The notes under the pieces: model-generated
The model's input: the letters and a program-made list of their open reading frames with translations, nothing else
Database searches by the model: none
Told to the model about the DNA's origin: nothing
In this document: in pieces, positions 33,539-43,110 of the stretch
How positions within the stretch are numbered: the stretch's first letter is position 1
Layout of the letters: each line of letters begins with the position of its first letter
From: Rhizobacter sp. SG703
GTDB taxonomy: Bacteria > Pseudomonadota > Gammaproteobacteria > Burkholderiales > Burkholderiaceae_C
DNA length: 64,000 nucleotides
Direction: 5' to 3'
Assembly: GCF_012275445.1 (NCBI RefSeq)
Contig: NZ_JAAZQK010000013.1
Coordinates: forward strand, 1-64,000
Program-made: the position numbers and the translations under genes

Positions 33539-34544
33539 GGTCGAGCGTCCACACGCCGTGCGGCGAGCGGCCCACCGCCACCTGGCGGATCACCTGCTTC
33601 TTCTCGATGTCGATCAGCGTGAGCTTGCGCGCCCAGCGCGAGCTGACCAGCAGCGTCTTGCCGTCGGCCAGCACGTCGATGCAGTCCGGACCGCCGGGCG
33701 CCGGGTAGGTGTCGACCACGCTCAGCGTGCGGGTGTCGATCATGCTGATGGTGTTGGCCACGCGGTTGCTGACGAACACATGCTGGCCGTCGCCGCGGCT
33801 GCGGAACGCGTGCGCGCCGGCGCCGGTCGGGATGCGCTTGACGAGCCTGGGCTGCGGCTGGCTCACGTCGTAGACCTCGACGAATTCGTCGCCGGTCAGG
33901 CCGACCAGCAGCAGCTTGTCGTCGGGCGTCAGGTAGACGTCGGCCGGCAGCTTGCCGACGGTGATCTTCCAGCGCTGCTTCTGGGTCGCGATGTCGATCG
34001 CCATCAGCTCGTCGCTGTCCTGCATCGACGAATAGATCACCGTGCTCTTGCTGTCGATCGACAAATGGCTGGGCGTGCGCGACGCGGCCACGCGGCCGGC
34101 GAGCTTCATCGGGTTGGCGGCGTCGGCCGGCTCCCAGCGGTAGATGTCGATGTGGTTCAGCCGGTTCGCGGCGGTGACGAACCACTTCATGTCGGGCGAG
34201 AAACGCAGGTGGTACGGGTCGGAGATCTTCGTGATCGTGCGCTGCACCTCGGCGGTGACCGGGTCGACCATCGTCAGCGAATCGCTGAGCGCATTGGCGA
34301 CGATCAGCGATTTCTCGTCGGGCGTCAGGTAGAGGTGGTGCGGTTCCTTGCCGGTCGGGATCCGGCGGACCTCGGCGAATGTCGTCGGGTCGATCACGCT
34401 GATCGATGCATCGAGCGAGTTCAGCACGAAGATCGGCGGCTTGGCGGCGGCGCCCGCGGCCTGCGCCCCGTGGAGGGCGGTGGCCAGACACAAGGCCGAC
34501 AGGACGAGCGACGGGAGGCGGGGCAACGCAGACAGCAGTTTCAA
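33522..34544 (-). CDS. Secreted YncE-like seven-bladed beta-propeller protein
   Basis: This 340-residue protein has a signal peptide (MKLLSALPRLPSLVLSALCLATALHGAQA) and about seven propeller blades with repeats such as SLDASISVIDPTTFAEV, NALSDSLTMVDPVTAEV, RVANTISMIDTRTLSVV and WARKLTLIDIEKKQVI. The YncE/SMP-30-like blades show no catalytic site; such proteins act in surface or quinoprotein-type roles. The gene overlaps the deacetylase by 17 bp, so the two exported proteins are co-expressed and may act on the same surface target. The function is inferred only from that context. Confidence 0.85.
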   Translation of the reverse strand: MKLLSALPRLPSLVLSALCLATALHGAQAAGAAAKPPIFVLNSLDASISVIDPTTFAEVRRIPTGKEPHHLYLTPDEKSLIVANALSDSLTMVDPVTAEVQRTITKISDPYHLRFSPDMKWFVTAANRLNHIDIYRWEPADAANPMKLAGRVAASRTPSHLSIDSKSTVIYSSMQDSDELMAIDIATQKQRWKITVGKLPADVYLTPDDKLLLVGLTGDEFVEVYDVSQPQPRLVKRIPTGAGAHAFRSRGDGQHVFVSNRVANTISMIDTRTLSVVDTYPAPGGPDCIDVLADGKTLLVSSRWARKLTLIDIEKKQVIRQVAVGRSPHGVWTLDHASRR

Positions 34545-34651
34545 GACCGGATACCAGCAAGAGAAACCGGCATTTTAGGCGGGCGCAGCGTGCGCCCACC
34601 TTCAAATTGGCCTGCGAGCGTCTTTCTGTTCTGCGTTTCGTCAAGCCAGGC

Positions 34652-35470
34652 TCAGTCGTCATCCCCGCCGAGGATGCTGCCGAGCAGGCCGCCACCGGCG
34701 AAACCGCCGAGCACCGAGCCTTCTTCACGGCGCCCGCCGTTCTGCGGCGCGGCCGCGAACACGCGCGATGCCAGGCGCGAGAACGGCAGGCTCTGCAGCC
34801 ACACCGTGCCGGGGCCGGTGACCTTCGCGAAGAACAGGCCTTCGCCGCCGAACAGCGCGGTCTTGATCTTGCCGACGTACTGGATCTCGAAGTTGACGTT
34901 GGGCGTCAGCGCGACGATGCAGCCGGTGTCGATCAGCAGCGTCTGGCCGGGCTGCAGCTCGCGCTTCATCACGGTGCCGCCGGCATGCACGAAGGCGAGG
35001 CCATCGCCCTCGAGCTTCTGCATCACGAAGCCCTCGCCGCCGAAGAAGCCCACCGACAGCTTCTGCTGGAAGAAGATGCCCAGCGACACGCCCTTGGCGG
35101 CGCACAGGAAGGCATCCTTCTGGCAGATCAGCGTGCCGCCGAGCTGGCGCAGGTCCATCGGCAGGATCTTGCCGGGGTACGGCGCCGCGAACGCGACCTT
35201 GCGCTTGCCCTGGCCCTGGTTGGTGTAGACGGTGGTGAACAGCGACTCGCCGGTGATCAGCCGCTTGCCGGCGCCGAGCAGCTTGCCGAAGATGCCGCCC
35301 TGGCTGGCCGAGCCGTCGCCGAAGACGGTGTCCATGCCGATGCCGGCATCCATGTACATCATGCTGCCGGCCTCGCCGACCGCCGCCTCGCCCGGGTCGA
35401 GCTCGACCTCGACGAACTGCATCTCCGAGCCCTTGATCTCGTAGTCCACCACGTCCATTGCCACGTTCAT
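34652..35470 (-). CDS. AIM24 / TIGR00266-family protein
   Basis: This 272-residue beta-rich protein matches the AIM24-like family: [34 protein letters not shown] (read as two motifs), [35 protein letters not shown] and [18 protein letters not shown]. It ends with a Gly-rich tail and GGDDD. The biochemical role of the bacterial family is unknown. The ATG at 35470 follows an AGGAG only 1 nt away; a second ATG at 35458 is possible. It is monocistronic and lies just upstream, by replication order, of the toxin locus boundary. Confidence 0.88.
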   Translation of the reverse strand: MNVAMDVVDYEIKGSEMQFVEVELDPGEAAVGEAGSMMYMDAGIGMDTVFGDGSASQGGIFGKLLGAGKRLITGESLFTTVYTNQGQGKRKVAFAAPYPGKILPMDLRQLGGTLICQKDAFLCAAKGVSLGIFFQQKLSVGFFGGEGFVMQKLEGDGLAFVHAGGTVMKRELQPGQTLLIDTGCIVALTPNVNFEIQYVGKIKTALFGGEGLFFAKVTGPGTVWLQSLPFSRLASRVFAAAPQNGGRREEGSVLGGFAGGGLLGSILGGDDD

Positions 35471-35675
35471 GCTCCTGGTTGAGAACGGGCGGATTCTGAC
35501 ATCCACCCGACCAGACATTGCAGTTCGTCCGTCCGTCCGATGCCTTGGACATCGCTGAACTGCACCGCTGCCGGCGCGCCACGCGTATCCGTGAGGTAAT
35601 CTGAAGTGAAAAAAAGGATGCCACGTCTCACGGTCAAGTCCGGCCGCTATTGGCGGCAATCACTTGCAGCACAAC

Positions 35676-36569
35676 TCAAGCTTTGCTTGGGGCTATTTGT
35701 GTCACCGCCTTCGCAATAGCATCAATAAAAAAGATGGCACTTGCGATACGCGCCCGCTCCTTCTCATGAGTCAAATAATATATTGAAATAGGAATGAATA
35801 AATCCGCCAATGGCACCGCCAACAACGCAGCTGACCCTCCATTCAAAATCCTCTGATCAACGTCTGCTTTGGTGATACTTATCCAGCCATCGAAATGATC
35901 CAACAGACTCTTTCCAGCGATCGACAAAGATATTCTAAAAACATATTCAAACTCATCTATTGGCAACTCAATCGCGAGGATATTTCCAACCGCAGATGCA
36001 GAGGATCTGCAATGCCATCCTTGTTTACCAAAGTATTCCAGAACGAACGCCTCGACCCCCGATTTCGAGATTTTGGTCGCAGCGAGCGGCACATCAGATA
36101 AATGTCGCCTAGCCTCTTGACCAACCAACTCACGATAACCGCCCACAATTTCTGACCACTGCCTCCCCCCGATTTTATTGCCACCCTTATACTTGAGACT
36201 CTCGAATCGAGAAAAACGCGGATCGAGAAACTGACGAGCACTACTGTGAATCGATTCATCATTTTCCCAACGCCCCATAGCCCACTGGTTCTTGAGCCAT
36301 TCCAAATAAAGTGATTTACCCCCGACCACGGTCTCCCGGGTTCGCCAAGTCCATTTGGCGCCAGGGGCCGCACATAATCTTTCCTTTGCAGATTCAAGGA
36401 AAAAAAATTGCAATGGAGGCAGGTCATCCTCGTCGCTCCTCTCCAATGAAGCAATATCTGAGAGCATTGACCTCCAAAGTCCGAACTTTTCAAAGACTTG
36501 GCATTGCCAAGTTTCAGTATCCTTTATCTGCTCAGCAAGATTCTCAGCAGACATAATAATTTTAGTCAA
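35676..36569 (-). CDS. Candidate immunity protein for the RHS toxin (297 aa)
   Basis: This 297-residue protein has no motif I recognise. Its gene is visibly richer in A+T than its neighbours and starts with TTG at 36569, with AGGAG 6 nt upstream; an ATG at 36554 has no ribosome binding site. It begins 9 bp after the RHS stop, so the two are coupled. Weak hydrophobic stretches near the C-terminus (GGSAALLAVPLADLFIPISIYYL) could be buried helices. Small non-homologous genes directly after polymorphic toxin genes normally encode immunity, hence the call. It is unusually long for an immunity protein, so a second role cannot be excluded. Confidence 0.55.
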   Translation of the reverse strand: MTKIIMSAENLAEQIKDTETWQCQVFEKFGLWRSMLSDIASLERSDEDDLPPLQFFFLESAKERLCAAPGAKWTWRTRETVVGGKSLYLEWLKNQWAMGRWENDESIHSSARQFLDPRFSRFESLKYKGGNKIGGRQWSEIVGGYRELVGQEARRHLSDVPLAATKISKSGVEAFVLEYFGKQGWHCRSSASAVGNILAIELPIDEFEYVFRISLSIAGKSLLDHFDGWISITKADVDQRILNGGSAALLAVPLADLFIPISIYYLTHEKERARIASAIFFIDAIAKAVTQIAPSKA

Positions 36570-36578
36570 GGACCTCTC

Positions 36579-39500
36579 CTAATCAGCAGGCCGAAGCGCG
36601 GGCGGGCGCGGCCCTATTGGTGGAAATAGTGGCGGGGCATTCCGGAGAGCCTGCCCCAATTGCTCAAGAATTATCTGCCATGTTGCGGGCGGTTTAATGA
36701 TCTGATATGTCACCAATCCCCCACCCAAGTTTGTGTAAACGTAGGAGTTTCGATCGCCGTAGACACCACTCAATTCCATCGATGACCCGGCATTAAATGA
36801 CGCCATGTCACCCCCCCGAGAATAGCCCGTTCCATCAGTATATCGATCAAGCTGCAAGTTGCCGGCCACAACACCGCGCAGATTTCCCGGCTTCACTTCC
36901 CAAAGCACATCGCTTGCTCTATCCACAATATCGGCGCGCCCAATAGGCAAGCCATCAGTACCATACAGCGTAACCTCGGCGGACAGCCCTTGCCGCTTGG
37001 CCCATGTCTGGATTGTCTTGTGCGCGTTATTTCCATCGTCCAAGTGGGTGATGTGGTTGAAAAGATAGCTATATGCGCCTGACTGCGCGCCGTTGGCAAA
37101 TTTTCCCCCGCCGATGACCGAGGCAGTCCCGCCGGTTACCGCCGCTGCAAATGTTCCAAGCAACGCGTCGTCTTTCGTAGCACCGGCAATCGCGGGACTC
37201 ACCGCCTTCGTGAATGCGGCACTCAAGGCCCCAGGCCCACACTTGCCGCCCCCTGCCACGCTGGTGACGCACCCGACCACGCCATGCAGCGCAATGCCAG
37301 ACGCGCTTCCCCATGCCTGCCCCGTACCCGCCGTGAAGAAGTTGCCCCCACCGATCACATTCCCCGCGCCAGCAAACATCGCCGCAGTGAACGATCCCTG
37401 GATCGCCCCCTTCAGCGTGCCCGATGCGATCGCACCTGACGCGAACCCTGCGATCGCCGATTGCGCCACCACGTTCGTCGTGATCCCGTTCAGCGCACCC
37501 CCTGCAGGCCCCAGGTAGTACGCCACCGCGATGGATGCCACCAACCGAATGGTCTGGTTGTGCCACAACCCCTTCCAGATGCTCGTCAGGAAGAACCGCT
37601 GCCCGCTCGGGTCGGTGCAACTCAGCGGGTTGTTGTAGCAATACCCGTAGCGATCGTAGTTCTGCAGGTTGTAGGGATCCTGGATGAACGGATCGCCTTG
37701 CATGAAGCGGCCGAGCGTCGGGTCGAACAAACGGCCGTTCATGTGCACGATGCCGACGTCGTCCAGGTGCTCGTGCCCGGTGAAGCCGCGGTCGGTGCCG
37801 CCGCTGGTCGCGCTGCTCCAGTCCACCACCAGGTTGCCCAGGCTATCGTAGCTGCCGTTCGTGTAGCGCCGCTTGCCGAACGCGTCGTAGGCGTAGCGCC
37901 CCGTCACCGCCGCGTTGTGGTCGGTCGTTGCGACCAGGCTGCCCAACTGGTCCTTGTGCCAGTACTCCACCTTCACCAGCACGATGCTGGGCAACGGCGG
38001 CGCGGCTTGTGCACTGCCCAGCACAGGCAATGCCCCGGTCGACACCAGCACGCCGATGCTCACCCCGCCCACGCTCAGGTAGTGCCGATGACTCCTCCCT
38101 GCGGGATTCGCGGTACTCGCGCTGGTCGGCTCGTCGAGTTCGCTCTCGAAGCCGAGCCCGCCGGCGTTGTCCGGATGCAGGTTCCACGTCGTACGCGATC
38201 CGGCGGCCGTGCCGCCGACGATCGTGCGCACCTCCTGCATGCGGGCGTGGTTCTCGTCGTAGACCCACTTGTAGCCCGTCGTGCCGCCCGGCCCCTGGAT
38301 GCCGGTCTGGCTGTCCGGCAGGTTGAAGCTGGTGTACGCGATGCCGCGGTACTTGCCGGCGCTCGCGCTGATCAGGTTGCCGTTGGCGTCGTATCCGTAG
38401 CTGGTGGCCTCGCCCCCCGTCACGCTCTGCAGCGCATGCGGACGCACTGCGCCCGCGCCTTGCGCCGCATAGCTGTACACGCCGACATCGCTCTTGTAGA
38501 GCAGCAGGCCCAACGCGTTGTATTGCAGCGAAACGGTTCGTGCGAGCCCCGGAATCGCCGGCGCCGCCACCGTGTAGTTCTGCAGGCGGCCGAGGCCGTC
38601 GTAGCCAAAGCCTTCCGTCACCGCACCGGTGTTGCCATCGCCCCGTGCATCGTTGCGCTGGATCAGGCGGCCGGCACTGTCCCAGGTGTAGGCTTGGTCC
38701 ACCACGTCGCTGGCCGTGCCTGGCCCCGCGCTCAGTGCAGCCAGCCGCCCTGTCTGCCCGTCGAAGATCGCCCGGTTGACCACGTCGTTGCCGTAGCGCT
38801 GCTGCTCGGCCTTGCCCCACGCGTTGTAGGCCAGCGCTCGCCACAGCGTGCTGCCCACTGGCAGCGTCTTGCCGGCGGCGGGGGTTCCGCCCACCGTGCC
38901 GGGCAGCGGATTCACCGTCGCCGCCGTGTCCAGGTTCAGCGCCTCGACATAGCCTTTGGCCGTGTAGGCATAGCTGACGGTCAAGCCGGTCGGGTAGGTC
39001 TGCTTGCTCAGCCGGCCATTGGTCGCGTCGTACGCGACCGCCGATGCAAAGCTCGGCCCCGCCGGCGTGTCGGTGCGGGTGCCGGTCGGACGGCCCAGGC
39101 CGTCATAGAAATACTGCTTGTGGATGCCCGTCGTGGTCGAGCTCTCGCACAGCTTGCCCAGGCCCGAAACGCAGGTGGCGCCGCCCGTGCCATACGTGTC
39201 GAACACCCAGGTGCTCTCGAGGTCCGGCTCGACACGCTTCGTCATGCGCCCGAGCTTGTCGTAGACCATCGTGGTCTGCCGCGCATCCGCCTGCGTGGTC
39301 GCCCGCTGGTTCGGGCTCTGCTGCCACACCAGTTGGCCCAGCGCGTCGTAGTCGTAGGTCCACAGGCCGGTGTCCGGATCGCTCAGCGCCACCTTGCGGC
39401 CACGCGCATCGAACTGCACGAGCACCGTGTTCTGCAGCGCATCCTTCGTGGCGATCAGGTTGCCGAAGGCATCGTGCTGGTAGGCGGATTGCGCACCCAG

Positions 39501-40622
39501 CGCATCGGTCACCCGCAGCGGCTTGCCTTCGATGTCCTTCTCCTCCTTCCGCGACTCGCCCTTGTCGTTCGTCGTCGTCGTGGTCAGCCCGGCGTACTCG
39601 ATGACGGTGCGCGCCGACTGCCAGGTCCCGCGGCCGGCGAACGCATGGGTGGTGCTCCCCCCCTGGTTGCCCGTGCCTTGCACGTCGACCGTGAAGCTGG
39701 CCGTCACGCGACCGAGCACGTCGACCTCGGTCGCACTCATGCCATAGCCCGCCGTGCCCGCCGCGGTCGACGATCCGCTGTCGAGGAAGTACGGCTGCGT
39801 GCTCAGCACCTGCGTACCGAACGCGTTGTAGTCGACGTCCTGCACGACCAGCCGTGCAGCCCCGCCAGGCTGGTTCGCGCCGTCGAAGGCTTCGCTCACG
39901 CTGCGCAGCTTGCGCCCCGCGCGGTCGGTGTACACACGCGAGAACGGCCCGTTCCTGGCATCCGTGCTGCCGTGCGTCTCGCTGTGAACCAGGGTCACCG
40001 CATCCGCGGGCACCTCACCGTTGGCAAAGGCCAGCGTGGCACACGCTGCACTGTTGGCCGACAGGTAGGAATCCAGGCCCCTGCCCTGCAAGGTGCAGTA
40101 GAACGTGACGGTGCTGGTGCCGTCTGCCCGCAGTTCCCGCACCGGCCGTCCGAAGTCGTCCAGTGTCCAGCGCGTGGTCAGGTTGTTGGGTCCGGTGATG
40201 CTCACCGCGGTGCCGAACCTCGGGTCATGGATCCGTTGCTCGCCATGGCCGAGCGCGTTGGCGGCGCTCGTCGCGAACGTGCCGGCCGGCGTGGTCAGCG
40301 TGACGCCGGCCACGGTCAGCGTCTGCGCCGCATAGGTCGTGGTGCTGCTGCGCGAATCGAAGATCGCGCGTCCTGTCGCACCTGCGCAATTGGCGGTGGT
40401 CACGCCCTGCTTGTTGCCGGCGTCGTCGTAGCTGTGCGTCGTCACCACGCACAGTTGCGCGTTGTCCGGCTCGATCCGCTCGGTCTCCAGCAGGCCGTCG
40501 CTGCGATAGGTGAACGCCGTCGTGCGCGTCTGGTCGTACGGGTTCGCAACGGGCGTGCCCTGGGCCTGCGTGCACAGCGGCGCCATCGCGATGGCCAGCG
40601 CCAGGAAGGTCTGAGTTTTCAT
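36579..40622 (-). CDS. Secreted RHS/YD-repeat protein with a C-terminal REase-like toxin domain
   Basis: This 1347-residue protein has a signal peptide (MKTQTFLALAIAMAPLCTQAQG), a long run of YD/RHS repeats (for example YDALGQLVWQQSPNQRATTQ and YDKLGRMTKRVEPD), and the RHS core ending in LQNYDRYGYCYNNPLSCTDPSGQ near residue 1008. A Gly/Ala-rich pre-toxin stretch (about 1009-1190, ending in FANGAQSGAYSYLFNH) leads to a tip of about 150 aa. The tip has GRADIVD, then WEVKP and NLQLDRY about 20 and 30 residues on, the D-(E/D)xK-Q pattern of restriction-endonuclease-fold toxins, so DNA cleavage is predicted. The tip DNA is AT-richer than the core. It follows the SpvB-like gene by 28 bp. Confidence 0.85.
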   Translation of the reverse strand: MKTQTFLALAIAMAPLCTQAQGTPVANPYDQTRTTAFTYRSDGLLETERIEPDNAQLCVVTTHSYDDAGNKQGVTTANCAGATGRAIFDSRSSTTTYAAQTLTVAGVTLTTPAGTFATSAANALGHGEQRIHDPRFGTAVSITGPNNLTTRWTLDDFGRPVRELRADGTSTVTFYCTLQGRGLDSYLSANSAACATLAFANGEVPADAVTLVHSETHGSTDARNGPFSRVYTDRAGRKLRSVSEAFDGANQPGGAARLVVQDVDYNAFGTQVLSTQPYFLDSGSSTAAGTAGYGMSATEVDVLGRVTASFTVDVQGTGNQGGSTTHAFAGRGTWQSARTVIEYAGLTTTTTNDKGESRKEEKDIEGKPLRVTDALGAQSAYQHDAFGNLIATKDALQNTVLVQFDARGRKVALSDPDTGLWTYDYDALGQLVWQQSPNQRATTQADARQTTMVYDKLGRMTKRVEPDLESTWVFDTYGTGGATCVSGLGKLCESSTTTGIHKQYFYDGLGRPTGTRTDTPAGPSFASAVAYDATNGRLSKQTYPTGLTVSYAYTAKGYVEALNLDTAATVNPLPGTVGGTPAAGKTLPVGSTLWRALAYNAWGKAEQQRYGNDVVNRAIFDGQTGRLAALSAGPGTASDVVDQAYTWDSAGRLIQRNDARGDGNTGAVTEGFGYDGLGRLQNYTVAAPAIPGLARTVSLQYNALGLLLYKSDVGVYSYAAQGAGAVRPHALQSVTGGEATSYGYDANGNLISASAGKYRGIAYTSFNLPDSQTGIQGPGGTTGYKWVYDENHARMQEVRTIVGGTAAGSRTTWNLHPDNAGGLGFESELDEPTSASTANPAGRSHRHYLSVGGVSIGVLVSTGALPVLGSAQAAPPLPSIVLVKVEYWHKDQLGSLVATTDHNAAVTGRYAYDAFGKRRYTNGSYDSLGNLVVDWSSATSGGTDRGFTGHEHLDDVGIVHMNGRLFDPTLGRFMQGDPFIQDPYNLQNYDRYGYCYNNPLSCTDPSGQRFFLTSIWKGLWHNQTIRLVASIAVAYYLGPAGGALNGITTNVVAQSAIAGFASGAIASGTLKGAIQGSFTAAMFAGAGNVIGGGNFFTAGTGQAWGSASGIALHGVVGCVTSVAGGGKCGPGALSAAFTKAVSPAIAGATKDDALLGTFAAAVTGGTASVIGGGKFANGAQSGAYSYLFNHITHLDDGNNAHKTIQTWAKRQGLSAEVTLYGTDGLPIGRADIVDRASDVLWEVKPGNLRGVVAGNLQLDRYTDGTGYSRGGDMASFNAGSSMELSGVYGDRNSYVYTNLGGGLVTYQIIKPPATWQIILEQLGQALRNAPPLFPPIGPRPPALRPAD

Positions 40623-40650
40623 CGTTGTCTTTCGCTCAGCAGTGCTGGAC

Positions 40651-42633
40651 TCAGCCGCACACACCCATGCCGGTCTTGCCACGGTTGTTGCTTCCGGACA
40701 AGGCAGAAGTCGCGCTGGAGGTTCCAACCGTCACCCTGAGCGTGGTTGACAGCGGCACCGAGCCGACCGCACTGCCGCAGATCAGGATGCCGGTCTGCAC
40801 GACCATCAGCGTGCAGCTCGAATTGGCCGCCATCTGCCCGCCCGGCGTGCAGGTCCCTCCGGACTGCACGCTGTACTGACTGGGGTTGCCTGTCGAGAAG
40901 ACGACCGACATCGTTCCCGCGCCACCGCTGTTCGTGACCGTCAGCGTCCGCACCGAGGTCTGGGAGTCATAGACCAGCCCGAAGGCCTGCGAGGTCGACG
41001 CGATGCTGATCGATGGCGGCTGCGCCACGCTGAAGGCGATGCCGACACTGCCCACCGAGCCCCCCGCGGACGACGCGACGGACAGCGTTCCGTTGTAGGT
41101 GCCCGGCGCCGTGGGCGAGGTCACCGTGACACTGCCGCAAGAGCCGCTCGCCGGGCAATTGAGCGAGGATGCCGACAGGCTGTTGCCGCCGCTCACCGAC
41201 AGGCTCAGCGTGGTCGGCGTCTGGCCGCTGTTGCTGAACGACACTGAGCCCGAGGCCGGTGTCGGCGAGGTGCTTGCAAACGACAGCTGGCTCGTCGACG
41301 GATTCACGTTGGGTGGAGTCAGCACCGTGAAATTGACGGGCACCGAGGTCACAGATCCGCCTGCCGACGAGCTCATCCCGAGCGTTCCCGAATAAGCACC
41401 GGCGGCCGAACCCGAACTGACGATGACCGATCCGCAACTGCCGGAGGCCGGGCAATTCAGGCTGGTGCTCGACAGGCTCAAGCCGCCGGTCACGCTGAGC
41501 GACAAGGTCGTCGGTGTCTGGCCACTGTTCGTGAAGCTGACCGAACCACTGGCGACCGCCGGCTGCGACACCGTCAGCGACAACGGGCTCGGCGAACTCA
41601 CCGCGCCGATGCTCGGCGCCGTCAGCACCACCAGCGACACCGGAACAGAGGTGACGCTGCCGCCTGCGGACGACACCATCGTCAGCGTGCCCGAGTAATT
41701 GCCGGCAGCGACCGGTGACGTGATGCTGACCGTGCCGCACGATCCACCCGCCGGACAACTCAGGCTGCTGGTCGACAAGCTGCCTCCGCCAGTCAGCGCG
41801 AGGCTGAGTGTCGTCGGCGTCTGCCCGCTGTTGGTCAGCGTGACCGTTCCGGCAGCGGCGGTCGGCGCGGTGGTGGTCACCGACAACGGGCTGGGTGCCG
41901 TGCTCGCCGCGATGCTCGGCTGGGTGAGCACGACCAGCGCCACCGGCACTGCCACCGGCGATCCACCGGCCGACGAGCTGGCCGTCAGGGTGCCGCTGTA
42001 GTTGCCGGCAGCGCTCGGCGACGACACGGTGACGGCGCCGCAGGTGCCGGCGCCCGGGCAGCTCAGGCTCGTGGTCGAAAGGCTCGCGCCCCCGGTGACC
42101 GACAGCGTCAGCGTGGTTGGTGTCTGCCCTGCATTGCCGAACGTCACCGTGCCGCTTGCGACCGCCGGCGTCGTGGTCGTCACGGTCAGCGGGTTCGGCG
42201 ACGGCGTCGCGAACAGGCCGACCGGCGTCAGCACCGACAGGTTCAGCGGGACCGACGTGGTGCTGCCGTTGTAGGAGGAGGTTGCTGTCAGGCTGCCGTT
42301 GTACGTGCCTGCCGCCGTCGGGCTGCTGATGGCGACGCTGCCGCATGACCCGTTGGCCGGGCATGACAGCGTGGTGACGGACAGGCTGCTGCCGCCGCTC
42401 GCCGTGAGAGCCAGCGTGGTCGGGGTCTGCCCGCTGTTGCTGAAGCTGACGGTGCCGGTTGCGGCCAGCGGTGCCGTCGACGAGGTGGTGACCGCGCCGG
42501 GCGCTGCGCTGATGCTCGGCGCCGTCAGCACCGTCAATGCGAGCGGCACGGAAGCCGCTGAGCCGCCGGCCGACGATGCGAGGATCAGGCTGCCGTTGTA
42601 GACGCCTGCGGCCGTGGGGGTCGTAATCTGCAC
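40651..42633 (-). CDS. 3' fragment of the frameshifted SpvB-like gene: Ig-like repeats
   Basis: This 660-codon frame continues the upstream carrier after a 1-nt frameshift at 42661-42662. It encodes about five repeats of 100 residues with the pattern CPASGSCGSV...SGTLxxxSSAGGSxxSVP...NSGQTPTTLSLSVTGG. It ends with a divergent domain and a final Cys-containing SNNRGKTGMGVCG. The putative GTG start at 42633 has no clear ribosome binding site, so it is probably not translated independently. The repeats resemble surface-exposed Ig-like adhesin modules. If the frameshift is real, this part is lost from the product or made only by slippage. Confidence 0.65.
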   Translation of the reverse strand: MQITTPTAAGVYNGSLILASSAGGSAASVPLALTVLTAPSISAAPGAVTTSSTAPLAATGTVSFSNSGQTPTTLALTASGGSSLSVTTLSCPANGSCGSVAISSPTAAGTYNGSLTATSSYNGSTTSVPLNLSVLTPVGLFATPSPNPLTVTTTTPAVASGTVTFGNAGQTPTTLTLSVTGGASLSTTSLSCPGAGTCGAVTVSSPSAAGNYSGTLTASSSAGGSPVAVPVALVVLTQPSIAASTAPSPLSVTTTAPTAAAGTVTLTNSGQTPTTLSLALTGGGSLSTSSLSCPAGGSCGTVSITSPVAAGNYSGTLTMVSSAGGSVTSVPVSLVVLTAPSIGAVSSPSPLSLTVSQPAVASGSVSFTNSGQTPTTLSLSVTGGLSLSSTSLNCPASGSCGSVIVSSGSAAGAYSGTLGMSSSAGGSVTSVPVNFTVLTPPNVNPSTSQLSFASTSPTPASGSVSFSNSGQTPTTLSLSVSGGNSLSASSLNCPASGSCGSVTVTSPTAPGTYNGTLSVASSAGGSVGSVGIAFSVAQPPSISIASTSQAFGLVYDSQTSVRTLTVTNSGGAGTMSVVFSTGNPSQYSVQSGGTCTPGGQMAANSSCTLMVVQTGILICGSAVGSVPLSTTLRVTVGTSSATSALSGSNNRGKTGMGVCG

Positions 42634-43110
42634 GGTGCCGCAGTCGTCGTTGGCAGGGCAGTCAGCGAGGCTGGCGACACGCTGGCGCCGCCGCTGACGG
42701 ACAAGTTCAGCGTCGTCGGCGTCTGGCCGGTGTTGCGCAGCAGCACCGTGCCGCTCGCCGGTGTCGGGGTGATGGTGCTCGCCGACAGCGCGGTCGGAAG
42801 GGCGACGACGTTGGTAGCAGTTCGCACTGTCAACGACACTGGCACCAGCAGCGGCGTGCTACCGGCTGGCGTGACGACCAGGTCGCCGCTGTAATTTCCC
42901 ACGGCGGTGGGCGAGGTGATCACCACGCTGCCGCAGGCACCGCTGGCCGGACAAGCGAGGCTCGCGACCGAAAGGCCGCCGCCGCCGGTCAGGGACAAGC
43001 TCACGGTCTGCGCGGCGCCGCTGCCGTTGGTGATGGCGACCGACGCGCTGGCCGCTGCCGGCGCGGTGCTCGCGACCGACACCGACGCGGGGTTGGCCGA
43101 CAGCCGGGTC
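41000..43110 (-). repeat. Tandem array of about seven 300-bp Ig-like repeat units
   Basis: The Cys-pair motif CPxxGxCG recurs at intervals of about 300 bp, near 41150, 41450, 41750, 42055, 42355, 42655 and 42950. Each unit encodes about 100 residues. The units are similar but not identical, so they have diverged. The frameshift lies within the unit at 42655, at the point where the Cys-pair motif starts. Confidence 0.8.
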
